Source of the DNA: Glandiceps talaboti
Taxonomy: Eukaryota > Hemichordata > Enteropneusta > Spengelidae
Direction of reading: 5' to 3'
Assembly (NCBI RefSeq): GCF_964340395.1
Contig: NC_135566.1
Coordinates: 1,266,501-1,280,000 of the forward strand
Length of the DNA stretch: 13,500 nucleotides
The first letter of the stretch is position 1; each line of letters starts with the position of its first letter. Shown in pieces: positions 1-9,479 of this stretch. Made by a program: the position numbers and the translations under genes. The notes beneath the pieces were generated by a model that was not told where the DNA came from, ran no database searches, and saw only the letters and a program-made list of their open reading frames with translations.

Positions 1-3000
1 CTAGACCCACCCCAGGTAGTGAACTATTTATAACCTAGCCCCCTCCCCAGGCAGTGAACTATTTATAACCTAGACCCACCCCAGGTAGTGAACTATTTAT
101 AACCTAGACCCACCCCAGGTAGTGAACTATTTATAACCTAGCCCCCTCCCCAGGCAGTGAACTATTTATAACCTAGACCCACCCCAGGTAGTGAACTATT
201 TATAACCTAGACCCACCCCAGGTAGTGAACTATTTATAACCTAGACCCACCCCAGGTAGTGAACTATTTATAACCTAGCCCCCACCCCAGGTAGTGAACT
301 ATTTATAACCTAGCCCCACCCCCAGGTAGTGAACTATTTATAACCTAGACCCACCCCAGGTAGTGAACTATTTATAACCTAGCCCCCACCCCAGGCAGTG
401 AACTATTTATAACCTAGACCCACCCCAGGTAGTGAACTATTTATAACCTAGACCCACCCCAGGTAGTGAACTATTTATAACCTAGACCCACCCCAGGTAG
501 TGAACTATTTATAACCTAGCCCCCTCCCCAGGCAGTGAACTATTTATAACCTAGCCCCCACCCCAGGCAGTGAACTATTTATAACCTAGCCCCCACCCCA
601 GGCAGTGAACTATTTATAACCTAGCCCTCACCCCAGGTAGTGAACTATTTATAACCTAGACCCACCCCAGGTAGTGAACTATTTATAACCTAGCCCTCAC
701 CCCAGGTAGTGAACTATTTATAACCTAGACCCACCCCAGGTAGTGAACTATTTATAACCTAGCCCCCACCCCAGGTAGTGAACTATTTATAACCTAGACC
801 CCACCCCAGGCAGTGAACTATTTATAACCTAGCCCTCACCCCAGGCAGTGAACTATTTATAACCTAGACCCACCCCCAGGTAGTAAACTATTTATAACCT
901 AGCCCCCACCCCAGGCAGTGAACTATTTATAACCTAGCCCCCACCCCAGGCAGTGAACTATTTATAACCTAGCCCTCACCCCAGGTAGTGAACTATTTAT
1001 AACCTAGCCCCCACCCCAGGTAGTGAACTATTTATAACCTAGCCCCCACCCCAGGTAGTGAACTATTTATAACCTAGCCCCCACCCCAGGTAGTGAACTA
1101 TTTATAACCTAGCCCCCTCCCCAGGCAGTGAACTATTTATAACCTAGCCCCCACCCCAGGCAGTGAACTATTTATAACCTAGACCCACCCCAGGTAGTGA
1201 ACTATTTATAACCTAGCCCCCACCCCAGGCAGTGAACTATTTATAACCTAGCCCCACCCCAGGCAGTGAACTATTTATAACCTAGCCCCCACCCCAGGTA
1301 GTGAACTATTTATAACCTAGCCCCCACCCCGGGTAGTGAACTATTTATAACCTAGACCCACCCCAGGTAGTGAACTATTTATAACCTAGCCCCCACCCCG
1401 GGTAGTAAACTATTTATAACCTAGACCCACCCCAGGCAGTGAACTATTTATAACCTAGCCCCCACCCCAGGTAGTGAACTATTTATAACCTAGACCCACC
1501 CCAGGTAGTGAACTATTTATAACCTAGACCCACCCCAGGTAGTGAACTATTTATAACCTAGCCCCCACCCCAGGTAGTGAACTATTTATAACCTAGCCCC
1601 CACCCCAGGCAGTGAACTATTTATAACCTAGCCCCCACCCCAGGTGGCGAACTATTTATAACCTAGCCCCCACCCAAGGTGGTGAACTATTTATAACCTA
1701 GCCCCCACCCCAGGTAGTGAACTATTTATAACCTAGCCCCACCCAAGGTAGTGAACTATTTATAACCTAGCCCTCCCCCAGGTAGTGAACTATTTATAAC
1801 CTAGCCCCACCCCAGGCAGTGAACTATTTATAACCTAGCCCCCACCCCAGGTAGTGAACTATTTATAACCTAGCCCCCACCCCAGGTAGTGAACTATTTA
1901 TAACCTAGCCCCCACCCAAGGTAGTGAACTATTTATAACCTAGCCCCCACCCCAGGTAGTGAACTATTTATAACCTAGCCCCCACCCCAGGTAGTGAACT
2001 ATTTATAACCTAGCCCCCACCCCAGGTAGTGAACTATTTATAACCTAGCCCCCACCCCCAGGTGGTGAACTATTTATAACCTAGCCCCCACCCCCAGGTA
2101 GTGAACTATTTATAACCTAGCCCCCACCCCCAGGTAGTGAACTATTTATAACCTAGACCCACCCCAGGCAGTGAACTATTTATAACCTAGCCCCCACCCC
2201 AGGCAGTGAACTATTTATAACCTAGCCCCCACCCCAGGCAGTGAACTATTTATAACCTAGCCCCCACCCCAGGCAGTGAACTATTTATAACCTAGCCCCC
2301 ACCCCAGGTAGTGAACTATTTATAACCTAGCCCCCACCCCAGGTAGTGAACTATTTATAACCTAGCCCCCACCCCAGGTAGTGAACTATTTATAACCTAG
2401 ACCCACCCCAGGTAGTAAACTATTTATAACCTTGACCCACCCCCAGGTAGTAAACTATTTATAACCTAGCCCCCACCCCAGGTAGTGAACTATTTATAAC
2501 CTAGACCCACCCCAGGCAGTGAACTATTTATAACCTAGCCCCCACCCCAGGTAGTGAACTATTTATAACCTAGCCCCACCCCCAGGTAGTGAACTATTTA
2601 TAACCTAGACCCACCCCAGGCAGTGAACTATTTATAACCTAGCCCCCACCCCAGGTAGTGAACTATTTATAACCTAGACCCACCCCCAGGTAGTGAACTC
2701 TTTATAACCTAGCCCCCACCCCAGGTAGTGAACTATTTATAACCTAGCCCCCACCCCAGGTAGTAAACTATTTATAACCTAGACCCACCCCAGGCAGTGA
2801 ACTATTTATAACCTAGCCCCCACCCCAGGCAGTGAACTATTTATAACCTAGCCCCCACCCCAGGTAGTGAACTATTTATAACCTAGCCCCCACCCCAGGC
2901 AGTGAACTATTTATAACCTAGACCCACCCCAGGCAGTGAACTATTTATAACCTAGACCCACCCCAGGCAGTGAACTATTTATAACCTAGCCCCCACCCCA

Positions 3001-5525
3001 GGCAGTGAACTATTTATAACCTAGCCCCCACCCCAGGCAGTGAACTATTTATAACCTAGCCCCCACCCCAGGCAGTGAACTATTTATAACCTAGCCCCCA
3101 CCCCAGGTAGTGAACTATTTATAACCTAGCCCCCACCCCAGGTAGTGAACTATTTATAACCTAGCCCCCACCCCAGGTAGTGAACTATTTATAACCTAGC
3201 CCCCACCCCAGGTAGTGAACTATTTATAACCTAGACCCACCCCAGGTAGTAAACTATTTATAACCTTGACCCACCCCCAGGTAGTAAACTATTTATAACC
3301 TAGCCCCCACCCCAGGTAGTGAACTATTTATAACCTAGACCCACCCCAGGCAGTGAACTATTTATAACCTAGCCCCCACCCCAGGTAGTGAACTATTTAT
3401 AACCTAGCCCCACCCCCAGGTAGTGAACTATTTATAACCTAGACCCACCCCAGGCAGTGAACTATTTATAACCTAGCCCCCACCCCAGGTAGTAAACTAT
3501 TTATAACCTAGACCCACCCAAGGTAGTAAACTATTTATAACCTAGCCCCCACCCCAGGTAGTGAACTATTTATAACCTAGCCCCCACCCCAGGTAGTGAA
3601 CTATTTATAACCTAGACCCACCCCAGGCAGTGAACTATTTATAACCTAGCCCCCACCCCAGGTAGTGAACTATTTATAACCTAGCCCCCACCCCAGGTAG
3701 TGAACTATTTATAACCTAGCCCCCACCCCAGGTAGTGAACTATTTATAACCTAGCCCCCACCCCCAGGTGGTGAACTATTTATAACCTAGCCCCCACCCC
3801 CAGGTAGTGAACTATTTATAACCTAGCCCCCACCCCAGGTAGTGAACTATTTATAACCTAGCCCCCACCCCAGGTAGTGAACTATTTATAACCTAGCCCC
3901 CACCCCAGGTAGTGAACTATTTATAACCTAGCCCCCACCCCAGGTAGTGAACTATTTATAACCTAGACCCACCCCCAGGTAGTGAACTCTTTATAACCTA
4001 GCCCCCACCCCAGGTAGTGAACTATTTATAACCTAGCCCCCACCCCAGGTAGTAAACTATTTATAACCTAGACCCACCCCCAGGTAGTGAACTATTTATA
4101 ACCTAGCCCCCACCCCAGGTAGTGAACTATTTATAACCTAGACCCACCCCAGGTAGTAAACTATTTATAACCTTGACCCACCCCCAGGTAGTAAACTATT
4201 TATAACCTAGCCCCCACCCCAGGTAGTGAACTATTTATAACCTAGACCCACCCCAGGCAGTGAACTATTTATAACCTAGCCCCCACCCCAGGTAGTGAAC
4301 TATTTATAACCTAGCCCCCACCCCAGGCAGTGAACTATTTATAACCTAGCCCCCACCCCAGGCAGTGAACTATTTATAACCTAGCCCCCACCCCAGGTAG
4401 TGAACTATTTATAACCTAGCCCCCACCCCAGGCAGTGAACTATTTATAACCTAGCCCCACCCCAGGTAGTGAACTATTTATAACCTAGACCCACCCAAGG
4501 TAGTAAACTATTTATAACCTAGCCCCCACCCCAGGTAGTGAACTATTTATAACCTAGACCCACCCCAGGTAGTGAACTATTTATAACCTAGCCCCCTCCC
4601 CAGGCAGTGAACTATTTATAACCTAGCCCCCACCCCAGGTAGTGAACTATTTATAACCTAGCCCCACCCCCAGGTAGTGAACTATTTATAACCTAGACCC
4701 ACCCCAGGTAGTAAACTATTTATAACCTAGACCCACCCCAGGTAGTGAACTATTTATAACCTAGCCCCCACCCCAGGTAGTGAACTATTTATAACCTAGC
4801 CCCACCCCCAGGTAGTGAACTATTTATAACCTAGACCCACCCCAGGTAGTAAACTATTTATAACCTAGACCCACCCAAGGTAGTAAACTATTTATAACCT
4901 AGCCCCCACCCCAGGTAGTGAACTATTTATAACCTAGACCCACCCCAGGCAGTGAACTATTTATAACCTAGCCCCCACCCCAGGTAGTGAACTATTTATA
5001 ACCTAGCCCCCACCCCAGGCAGTGAACTATTTATAACCTAGCCCCCACCCCAGGCAGTGAACTATTTATAACCTAGCCCGCACCCCAGGTAGTAAACTAT
5101 TTATAACCTAGCCCCCACCCCAGGTAGTGAACTATTTATAACCTAGCCCCCACCCCAGGTAGTGAACTATTTATAACCTAGACCCACCCCAGGCAGTGAA
5201 CTATTTATAACCTAGCCCTCACCCCAGGCAGTGAACTATTTATAACCTAGCCCCCACCCCAGGCAGTGAACTATTTATAACCTAGCCCCCACCCCAGGTA
5301 GTGAACTATTTATAACCTAGCCCCCACCCCAGGTAGTGAACTATTTATAACCTAGCCCCCACCCCAGGTAGTGAACTATTTATAACCTAGACCCACCCCA
5401 GGCAGTGAACTATTTATAACCTAGCCCCCACCCCAGGCAGTGAACTATTTATAACCTAGCCCCCACCCAAGGTGGCGAACTATTTATAACCTAGACCCAC
5501 CCCAGGTAGTGAACTGTTTTATAAA
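1..5525. repeat. Minisatellite array, 34-36 bp unit, about 155-160 tandem copies
   Basis: Every unit has the form CCTAG, a C-rich stretch (ACCCACCCC, CCCCCACCCC or close variants), AGG, then T/C, AGTGAAC, then TATTTATAA. Length varies between 34, 35 and 36 bp through one or two C residues in the C-rich part. The copy number is my estimate from array length over mean unit length. Recurrent variants are AGGTAG versus AGGCAG, AGTGAAC versus AGTAAAC, CACCCAAGG, CCCGGG, GGTGGCGAAC, and CCTTGAC replacing CCTAGAC. Stops occur in all frames and unit lengths not divisible by three shift the frame, so it is not a protein repeat. CpG is almost absent. The plus strand is C-rich and the minus strand G-rich. 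The left end lies outside the window; the last unit (ending GAACTGTTTTATAAA) is degraded and the array stops abruptly. I do not recognise the family. Confidence 0.97.
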
Positions 5526-6297
5526 GCATGCACAATCTGTGTGACCTTTTACCTTTAGCCATTATAAGAGCAATAACAGCTCATACGTTAGGTGAACACC
5601 CATTAACTCAAACATAAATACTCACTTACATCACCTACTTTTAGATGGATTTAGAGAAAACATGAATTATAATGCTAGATTTATGCCAAAATATATCATT
5701 ATAAGCTCTTTGTTACTGTACCAAGTCTAACCATTTTCCTCAGAAAACCAACTTGCAAACATCGCCCCCTAGTGGCCACACTGTATAATCTACCATCTTT
5801 CTAAAGGCAATGAGGTGTTCACAGACCATGCCAATCCTTTCAGTCAAGTTCGAAACCGTACTAAATTGAAGTGCAGTGGTTGTGCCCTGTGCATCTTCCA
5901 TTGCACATATGCTTTGGGTTGCTCAGTAAAATGCAGTGGTCAACAAAGTCACTTGTGCATTGTCAGGGGGATCCACCATATGGAATGTTTACTAAGCAAC
6001 CACAGACAGAAAGAGGAGCAAATCAGTATAAGAGAACAAGATCAAACCAAGATATACCTTGAGATTATACATGATGCTTGAAAAACCATGAATTCAAAAC
6101 TTTTGAATTTTAGTGTCAAATTCCTGGTTGTAAGCATCCCAAAACATATGTGCATCACACAACTGCACTTATCCAACAGCTCTATACAAGTCTGTTCATT
6201 TAGTAAACGAGTCAAACACATTCTGACTAAAATTTTGTCTACAACTATTCATTCTGTTAGTGATGGTGAGCATTATCAAGATACATCAACTTCCAAC
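5526..6297. other. Unique non-coding flank between minisatellite and minus-strand gene
   Basis: No convincing exon is seen. Short open frames at 5815-6081 and 6088-6327 (plus) have unstructured, Cys/His/Ser/Thr-scattered translations and look like chance; the second overlaps the minus-strand terminal exon. A TGCAGTGGT word occurs twice, near 5872 and 5933. A polypyrimidine-rich acceptor-like stretch on the minus strand, just right of about 5997, could belong to an alternative last exon of the neighbouring gene. I found no AATAAA on the minus strand here, so the gene's polyadenylation site is not visible. Confidence 0.6.
5760..5778 (-). promoter_or_regulatory. Near-consensus CTCF-binding motif
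   Basis: Read on the minus strand this is TGGCCACTAGGGGGCGATG. The commonly drawn animal CTCF core is TGGCCACCAGGGGGCGCTA; the site differs at one base inside the core and at the last three positions. It lies about 235 bp from the right edge of the minisatellite. The match is seen directly; binding is an inference. Words like CCCCCTAGTGG can also be carried by dispersed repeats. Confidence 0.5.
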
Positions 6298-6393
6298 CTA
6301 CCATGTTGGTATTGGGGAATCCTGTGACCTAAGCAGTACACATACTGACATAGACAGGGAGTAACACATGGCTGCCAGTGCTAACATCAGGAA
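6298..6393 (-). CDS. Probable terminal coding exon of the minus-strand membrane protein gene
   Basis: After a good acceptor (CTGTGTTATATTTCAG) the phase-0 frame reads FLMLALAAMCYSLSMSVCVL, then LRSQDSPIPTW and TAG. The hydrophobic helix in the expected phase, directly behind the acceptor, is why I call it coding. A donor-like GTAGGT begins at 6301, one base before the stop codon. If it is used, the exon would end at 6302 and the last residues would come from an exon near 5990-5950. Confidence 0.5.
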   Translation of the reverse strand, partial: FLMLALAAMCYSLSMSVCVLLRSQDSPIPTW

Positions 6394-7404
6394 CTGAAAT
6401 ATAACACAGATATAACAAAGATAACACACTACTGTAGAAATACAAGAAGTTGAAGAATTTTAACCATATTGTAGTTATCACGGTGTGTACCATTCACAGA
6501 CATGATTTATCAACCTATCACTTTCTAGTTTTCACATTTTCTTCTACTTGGATTCTGATAAATGTATAGATAAAGTGCAAATACTGTAAACCTAAGATTT
6601 TTTTCACATAATAAATGTCATAGGCAAACAAAACTGCAAAAATAAGTAGCGACTATGCCTTCTTTTACATAAACAACACACAGTGTAGCAGTCTGGTAAT
6701 TAGTAAAAAAAAATATAGTCCTTGAGAACTAGCTGAAGAGTGCAAAATTACAAAATTTCCTTGTGGTGAAAATATCTAGGTTTACAGTGTCAGCCTGACT
6801 GTAAAACACAGAAAGTACATATTCTATACATAGGCATAGGCCATCACTTCTAGTCAGCCAATTACAGTTCTTGTTACATTCATCTACCTAAACAAGATGT
6901 ATATAGGTACATGATTGGATGAAAACTTACCTTAGTAAAAGAAGGTTCATCTTCAAGTTTAGTCACCAGTTTATGACTTTGATACATAATAAATCGAACC
7001 AGTTGAATAGCTTCAATTGTTAACAGCAGAGGTTCTGATATCCAGATTAGTTTATCATATATCCACACCGCAGTGTATGGTGCAAAGTTGACTGGTAGCG
7101 ATAGTAATGCACATACAATGCCTAACTGTACTAGAGGTATAGTTGAAACCTGCAATAGTAGTAAACATACAACGCCTAACTGTACTAGAGGTATAGCTGA
7201 AAATCGCAAGTGTAATACACATATAATGCCTAACTGTACTACAGGTACAGTTGAAACCTGCATTAGTATTATATAAGTTGTATTTCATTACAGTGCAAAG
7301 TTACTAGTTACCACTTTCATTTTGAACAATTTTTTTATCTCCACACCCTACATAATGTCCCCAACAAATACCATAGCAATCTGTCTGACAGTTTTTGACT
7401 TGAA

Positions 7405-7486
<82 letters not shown>

Positions 7487-8500
7487 TGCACTGCCTACAG
7501 GACTACTGATTCTCAGTTGTGTTAAATACTACTCTCAGAATGATACATCAATGTCGATTACAAAAGAATATCATGACTGAAATTCATGCTAGTTATTGTT
7601 TAAGACATTGTCTTGTGAATAGACAAGTTGAAACTGAAGATTTATTGTACATAGCGTATTGAGAAAATTTGGCAAGTTGCGAACTTGGCCAGGAGAACTC
7701 AGCTGGTATGCAATAAAACAATGCTCAGAATGTAAGACGCGAGGTCAGTACGTATGCTTCAGTGATGTTATTATTTGAGTATGGCATGACCAATCTCATA
7801 CAGCGCTAGGATGCCAACTTGTAATGATCAACGGAACTATTTTATGCACTACAGGCCTAGGTTGTCAGATGTGTACGCTTTGTGGCACCCTTTGAGTACA
7901 GTGTGGCCAAAGGGGGATAACTACAGTACAACTGCAAGTTGTAAAATAAGTAAAACTTGTACTGGCCAAGTTCACAACTAGGAGAGTTGTCATGCTGGAC
8001 AAGTTGTCAACAGGCTGAGTTCTCCTACAGGGTGAGTTCTCTTGTATTCATACACACTCATTTGAATTCGGTTTCTTTCTTTCAAATATGGCATTATACT
8101 ATAGAGCGTCTTCCATTTTTGATAGTAAGGTTAATGCAGTCAGTAAATTGCACAACAATTTGAATCAGGAGTGACACAAAAAGAAGTGAGAACAAAATAT
8201 ACTTTGTATATATTGTGTCGTTCCTTTTTTCTCATTTCTGTTTTTGTTCATGTCCTTATCCAAGCACCACAAAACGTAATATAGCTGATATTTATATCTA
8301 TATAACCATGGGAACGTGATAAAACTCACCACTACTGCAGGTATGAGGGACATTACTCCTGAATGAACAGCCATTAAAATAGACAGTCGAAGTACAGGTT
8401 GAGGTCCACAAAATGCAGCATAGAATGGTAATATAACAATCCATAATATCGGCAGTAATGAACTACAACCTAAACACAGAAATGGTAACAAAAACCACAT
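6298..8500 (-). CDS. Small multi-pass membrane protein, unrecognised family, three coding exons
   Basis: I assembled this from signals. Exon 1 is 8500-8330 (ATG in context ACCATGT; donor GTGAGT), exon 2 is 7149-6931 (acceptor TTGCAG; donor GTAAGT) and exon 3 is 6393-6298 (acceptor TTATATTTCAG; stop TAG). All junctions are phase 0 and the join is open, giving 57 + 73 + 31 = 161 residues. The product is hydrophobic: a long N-terminal stretch (about 2-31), a hydrophobic region at about 40-76, one at about 80-113 containing YDKLIWISEPLLLTIEAIQ, a charged segment KLEDEPSFTK at 121-130, and a last helix at about 131-151 followed by a short polar tail. This suggests four or five membrane spans and probably an organelle or plasma membrane location. 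No catalytic motif is visible. I do not recognise the family and assign no function. The true start could lie in a further upstream exon, and the 3' end has an alternative. Confidence 0.6.
6394..6930 (-). other. Intron 2 of the minus-strand gene
   Basis: It runs from donor GTAAGT (minus strand, 6930) to acceptor TTTCAG (ends 6394). It is AT-rich with short A/T runs. One other acceptor-like site near 6800 would lead to a stop after two codons and was not preferred. Nothing else is seen in it. Confidence 0.5.
6931..7149 (-). CDS. Coding exon 2 of the minus-strand membrane protein gene
   Basis: This encodes residues 58-130, from VSTIPLVQLG to EDEPSFTK, ending at a strong donor (AAG, then GTAAGT). 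It is the best-supported part of the gene: a long hydrophobic and aromatic segment with regular charged residues and sharp splice borders. The acceptor lies inside a 54-bp tandem triplication, so an acceptor 108 bp further upstream (exon starting at 7257) would add two 18-residue units in frame. Confidence 0.65.
7111..7272. repeat. 54-bp tandem repeat, three copies, spanning an exon acceptor
   Basis: Copies are 7111-7164, 7165-7218 and 7219-7272, each 54 bp and beginning ACATACAATGCCTAACTGTA or a near match. On the minus strand each unit is open and encodes an 18-residue hydrophobic segment of the type VSTIPLVQLGIVCALLSL. Copies 1 and 3 have a CAG/GTTTC acceptor at the same place (exon starts 7149 and 7257). 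In copy 2 it has been changed. Because 54 is a multiple of three, either acceptor keeps the reading frame. Confidence 0.9.
7150..8329 (-). other. Intron 1 of the minus-strand gene
   Basis: It runs from donor GTGAGT (minus strand, 8329) to acceptor TTGCAG (ends 7150). It holds the two upstream copies of the 54-bp repeat, a 78-bp AC microsatellite, a small palindrome (TACAACT, 3-nt loop, AGTTGTA at 7927-7943) and several scattered CAAGTTG words. No exon is apparent. Confidence 0.55.
7407..7484. repeat. (AC)39 dinucleotide microsatellite
   Basis: This is 78 bp of uninterrupted AC inside intron 1 of the minus-strand gene. The plus-strand open frame through it, encoding a His-Thr run, is a simple-repeat artefact. 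Confidence 0.98.
8330..8500 (-). CDS. Coding exon 1 of the minus-strand membrane protein gene
   Basis: This encodes residues 1-57, starting MWFLLPFLCLGCSSLLP and ending MSLIPAVV before a GTGAGT donor. The frame stays open upstream to at least 8749 but has no ATG there, so 8500 is the first in-frame start. The upstream open part contains CpG-rich sequence and reads more like 5' UTR than membrane protein. A caution is an acceptor-like string (TTTCTGTGTTTAG) just inside the exon. If it is used, the first ten or so residues would be replaced by another exon. Confidence 0.6.
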
Positions 8501-9220
8501 GGTCTCTCGTTTGTTTACAAACAAGGTGTCATAAAAGGACACGTGACCTTTAGTGAGGACAAGCTTCAGCAAAAAAGGCGTCTGCTGATCAAGTAGTGTC
8601 AGCCTGGCCTCCGGTGGGGCGTCGAACGTAGCAGACCTCTGACTAGCCTCCCATATATAGGACAATGGGTGGACGTACCACAAAACGTTGAGATTCACAA
8701 ACTTTTCACTGATCACTACATGAAATGTCAACCATACACTTCTTTGCACTGCCCTGCAGTCTCAATCTGTCGTCGATCCCTCAGGCTCAAGGTCGTCCTT
8801 TTGACTTCTATGGAAAAGTTCCGAAAATACAAACCGCTAATTATCTCCACAGCTTTCCTGTGGTGTTACATGTAATTGACGCATGACTAAAATATTGTAA
8901 AAGACACACAGATGTACGTAAGCACATGTAGGCTTGAGCCCAACCTAACGTCCGACTTCGAATTTCGAGCGAGTCAAATGGAGGTCACTCCCAGAATGCA
9001 CATGTATCACCGGGATAAAAAGGACAACGAAGACTTCAAATTCTTCTCAGTTTAGATCAACACCATATTGCGATGTAGTACTAGTAAGGCTAAGTCAACT
9101 TCAGTACTCTACTGCGATAAAAAGAAAAGCCATCATTAAATGTCATTATTTATATATATTTTTTTACTTTTACTTTTATTTAATTGGCAACATGATATCG
9201 ATTCTGATGTTTGTGTTGGA

Positions 9221-9360
9221 TAAATAAATAAATAGATAAATAAATATTAAATAAATGAATGAATGAATGAATGAATGAATGAATGAATGAATGAATGAAT
9301 GAATGAATGAATGAATGAATGAATGAATGAATGAATGAATAAATAAATAAATAAATAAAC
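9221..9360. repeat. Tetranucleotide microsatellite, (TAAA)n / (TGAA)n / (TAAA)n
   Basis: A core of about 21 TGAA repeats (roughly 9255-9340) is flanked on both sides by TAAA repeats, with a GATA interruption at left. The minus-strand frame encoding Phe-Ile-His-Ser runs is a repeat artefact. Confidence 0.97.
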
Positions 9361-9399
9361 AATCACAGAATCGATGATTTAGCAGAAACGGGACGAGAC

Positions 9400-9439
9400 T
9401 TCACGAGACTCTCGTGAAGAGCGTGACCCACTGACGTAA
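9400..9439. promoter_or_regulatory. 19-bp palindrome and CRE-type site upstream of the ABCB9-like first exon
   Basis: Positions 9400-9418 form a perfect inverted repeat, TTCACGAGA, one base, TCTCGTGAA. Fourteen bases on, TGACGTAA (9432-9439) matches the ATF/CREB-type element TGACGTMA. Both lie 60-100 bp before the presumed first exon of the plus-strand gene, where proximal promoter elements would be expected. Factor binding is inferred. Confidence 0.4.
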
Positions 9440-9479
9440 TACATGAACTGTGTTACACAGCTGAGACAGCATTATTTTG

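Larger units (their letters stand above)
8501..9479. promoter_or_regulatory. Divergent promoter region between the two genes
   Basis: The minus-strand gene starts at about 8500 and the plus-strand gene's first exon lies at about 9480-9572, so this interval should hold both promoters. CpG is clearly more frequent at 8560-9000 and 9390-9480 than elsewhere in the window. A TATA-like TATATATGG reads leftward at 8652-8660. A CACGTG E-box sits at 8540-8545, within the presumed 5' UTR of the minus-strand gene. The middle is AT-rich (9140-9180) plus a tetranucleotide repeat. No start site can be fixed without transcript data. Confidence 0.4.

Noticed and set aside
1-5525. CRISPR array
   Set aside because: The array is a head-to-tail minisatellite with no unique spacers between repeats, in an animal-type genomic context.
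1-5525. Telomere or G-quadruplex array
   Set aside because: The minus strand has only two adjacent G-runs per unit, so quadruplexes would need loops of 20 or more bases, and the unit is unlike any telomeric repeat.
5815-6327. Two plus-strand open frames (88 and 79 codons) as small genes
   Set aside because: Their translations lack any domain-like pattern, have no splice context, and one lies antisense to the better-supported terminal exon of the minus-strand gene.
6990-7010. tRNA T-loop-like word (GGTTCGATTT on the minus strand)
   Set aside because: It lies inside a coding exon and no cloverleaf stems or anticodon arm can be built around it.
7322-7525. Plus-strand frame with a long His-Thr run
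   Set aside because: It is the translation of the AC microsatellite; the sequence on either side has no coding character.
7681-8026. Large inverted repeat (GAACTTGGCCA and AGGAGAACTCAGC with complements at 7963 and 8014) as a MITE
   Set aside because: The complementary pieces on the right are in the wrong order to form one hairpin, the arms are short and gapped, and no target duplication is visible.
8669-8875. Plus-strand 68-codon frame across the promoter region
   Set aside because: It is antisense to the presumed 5' UTR of the minus-strand gene, with no recognisable protein features and no splice evidence.
9180-9362. Minus-strand frame encoding repeated Phe-Ile-His-Ser as a repeat protein
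   Set aside because: It is simply the translation of the TGAA/TAAA microsatellite.
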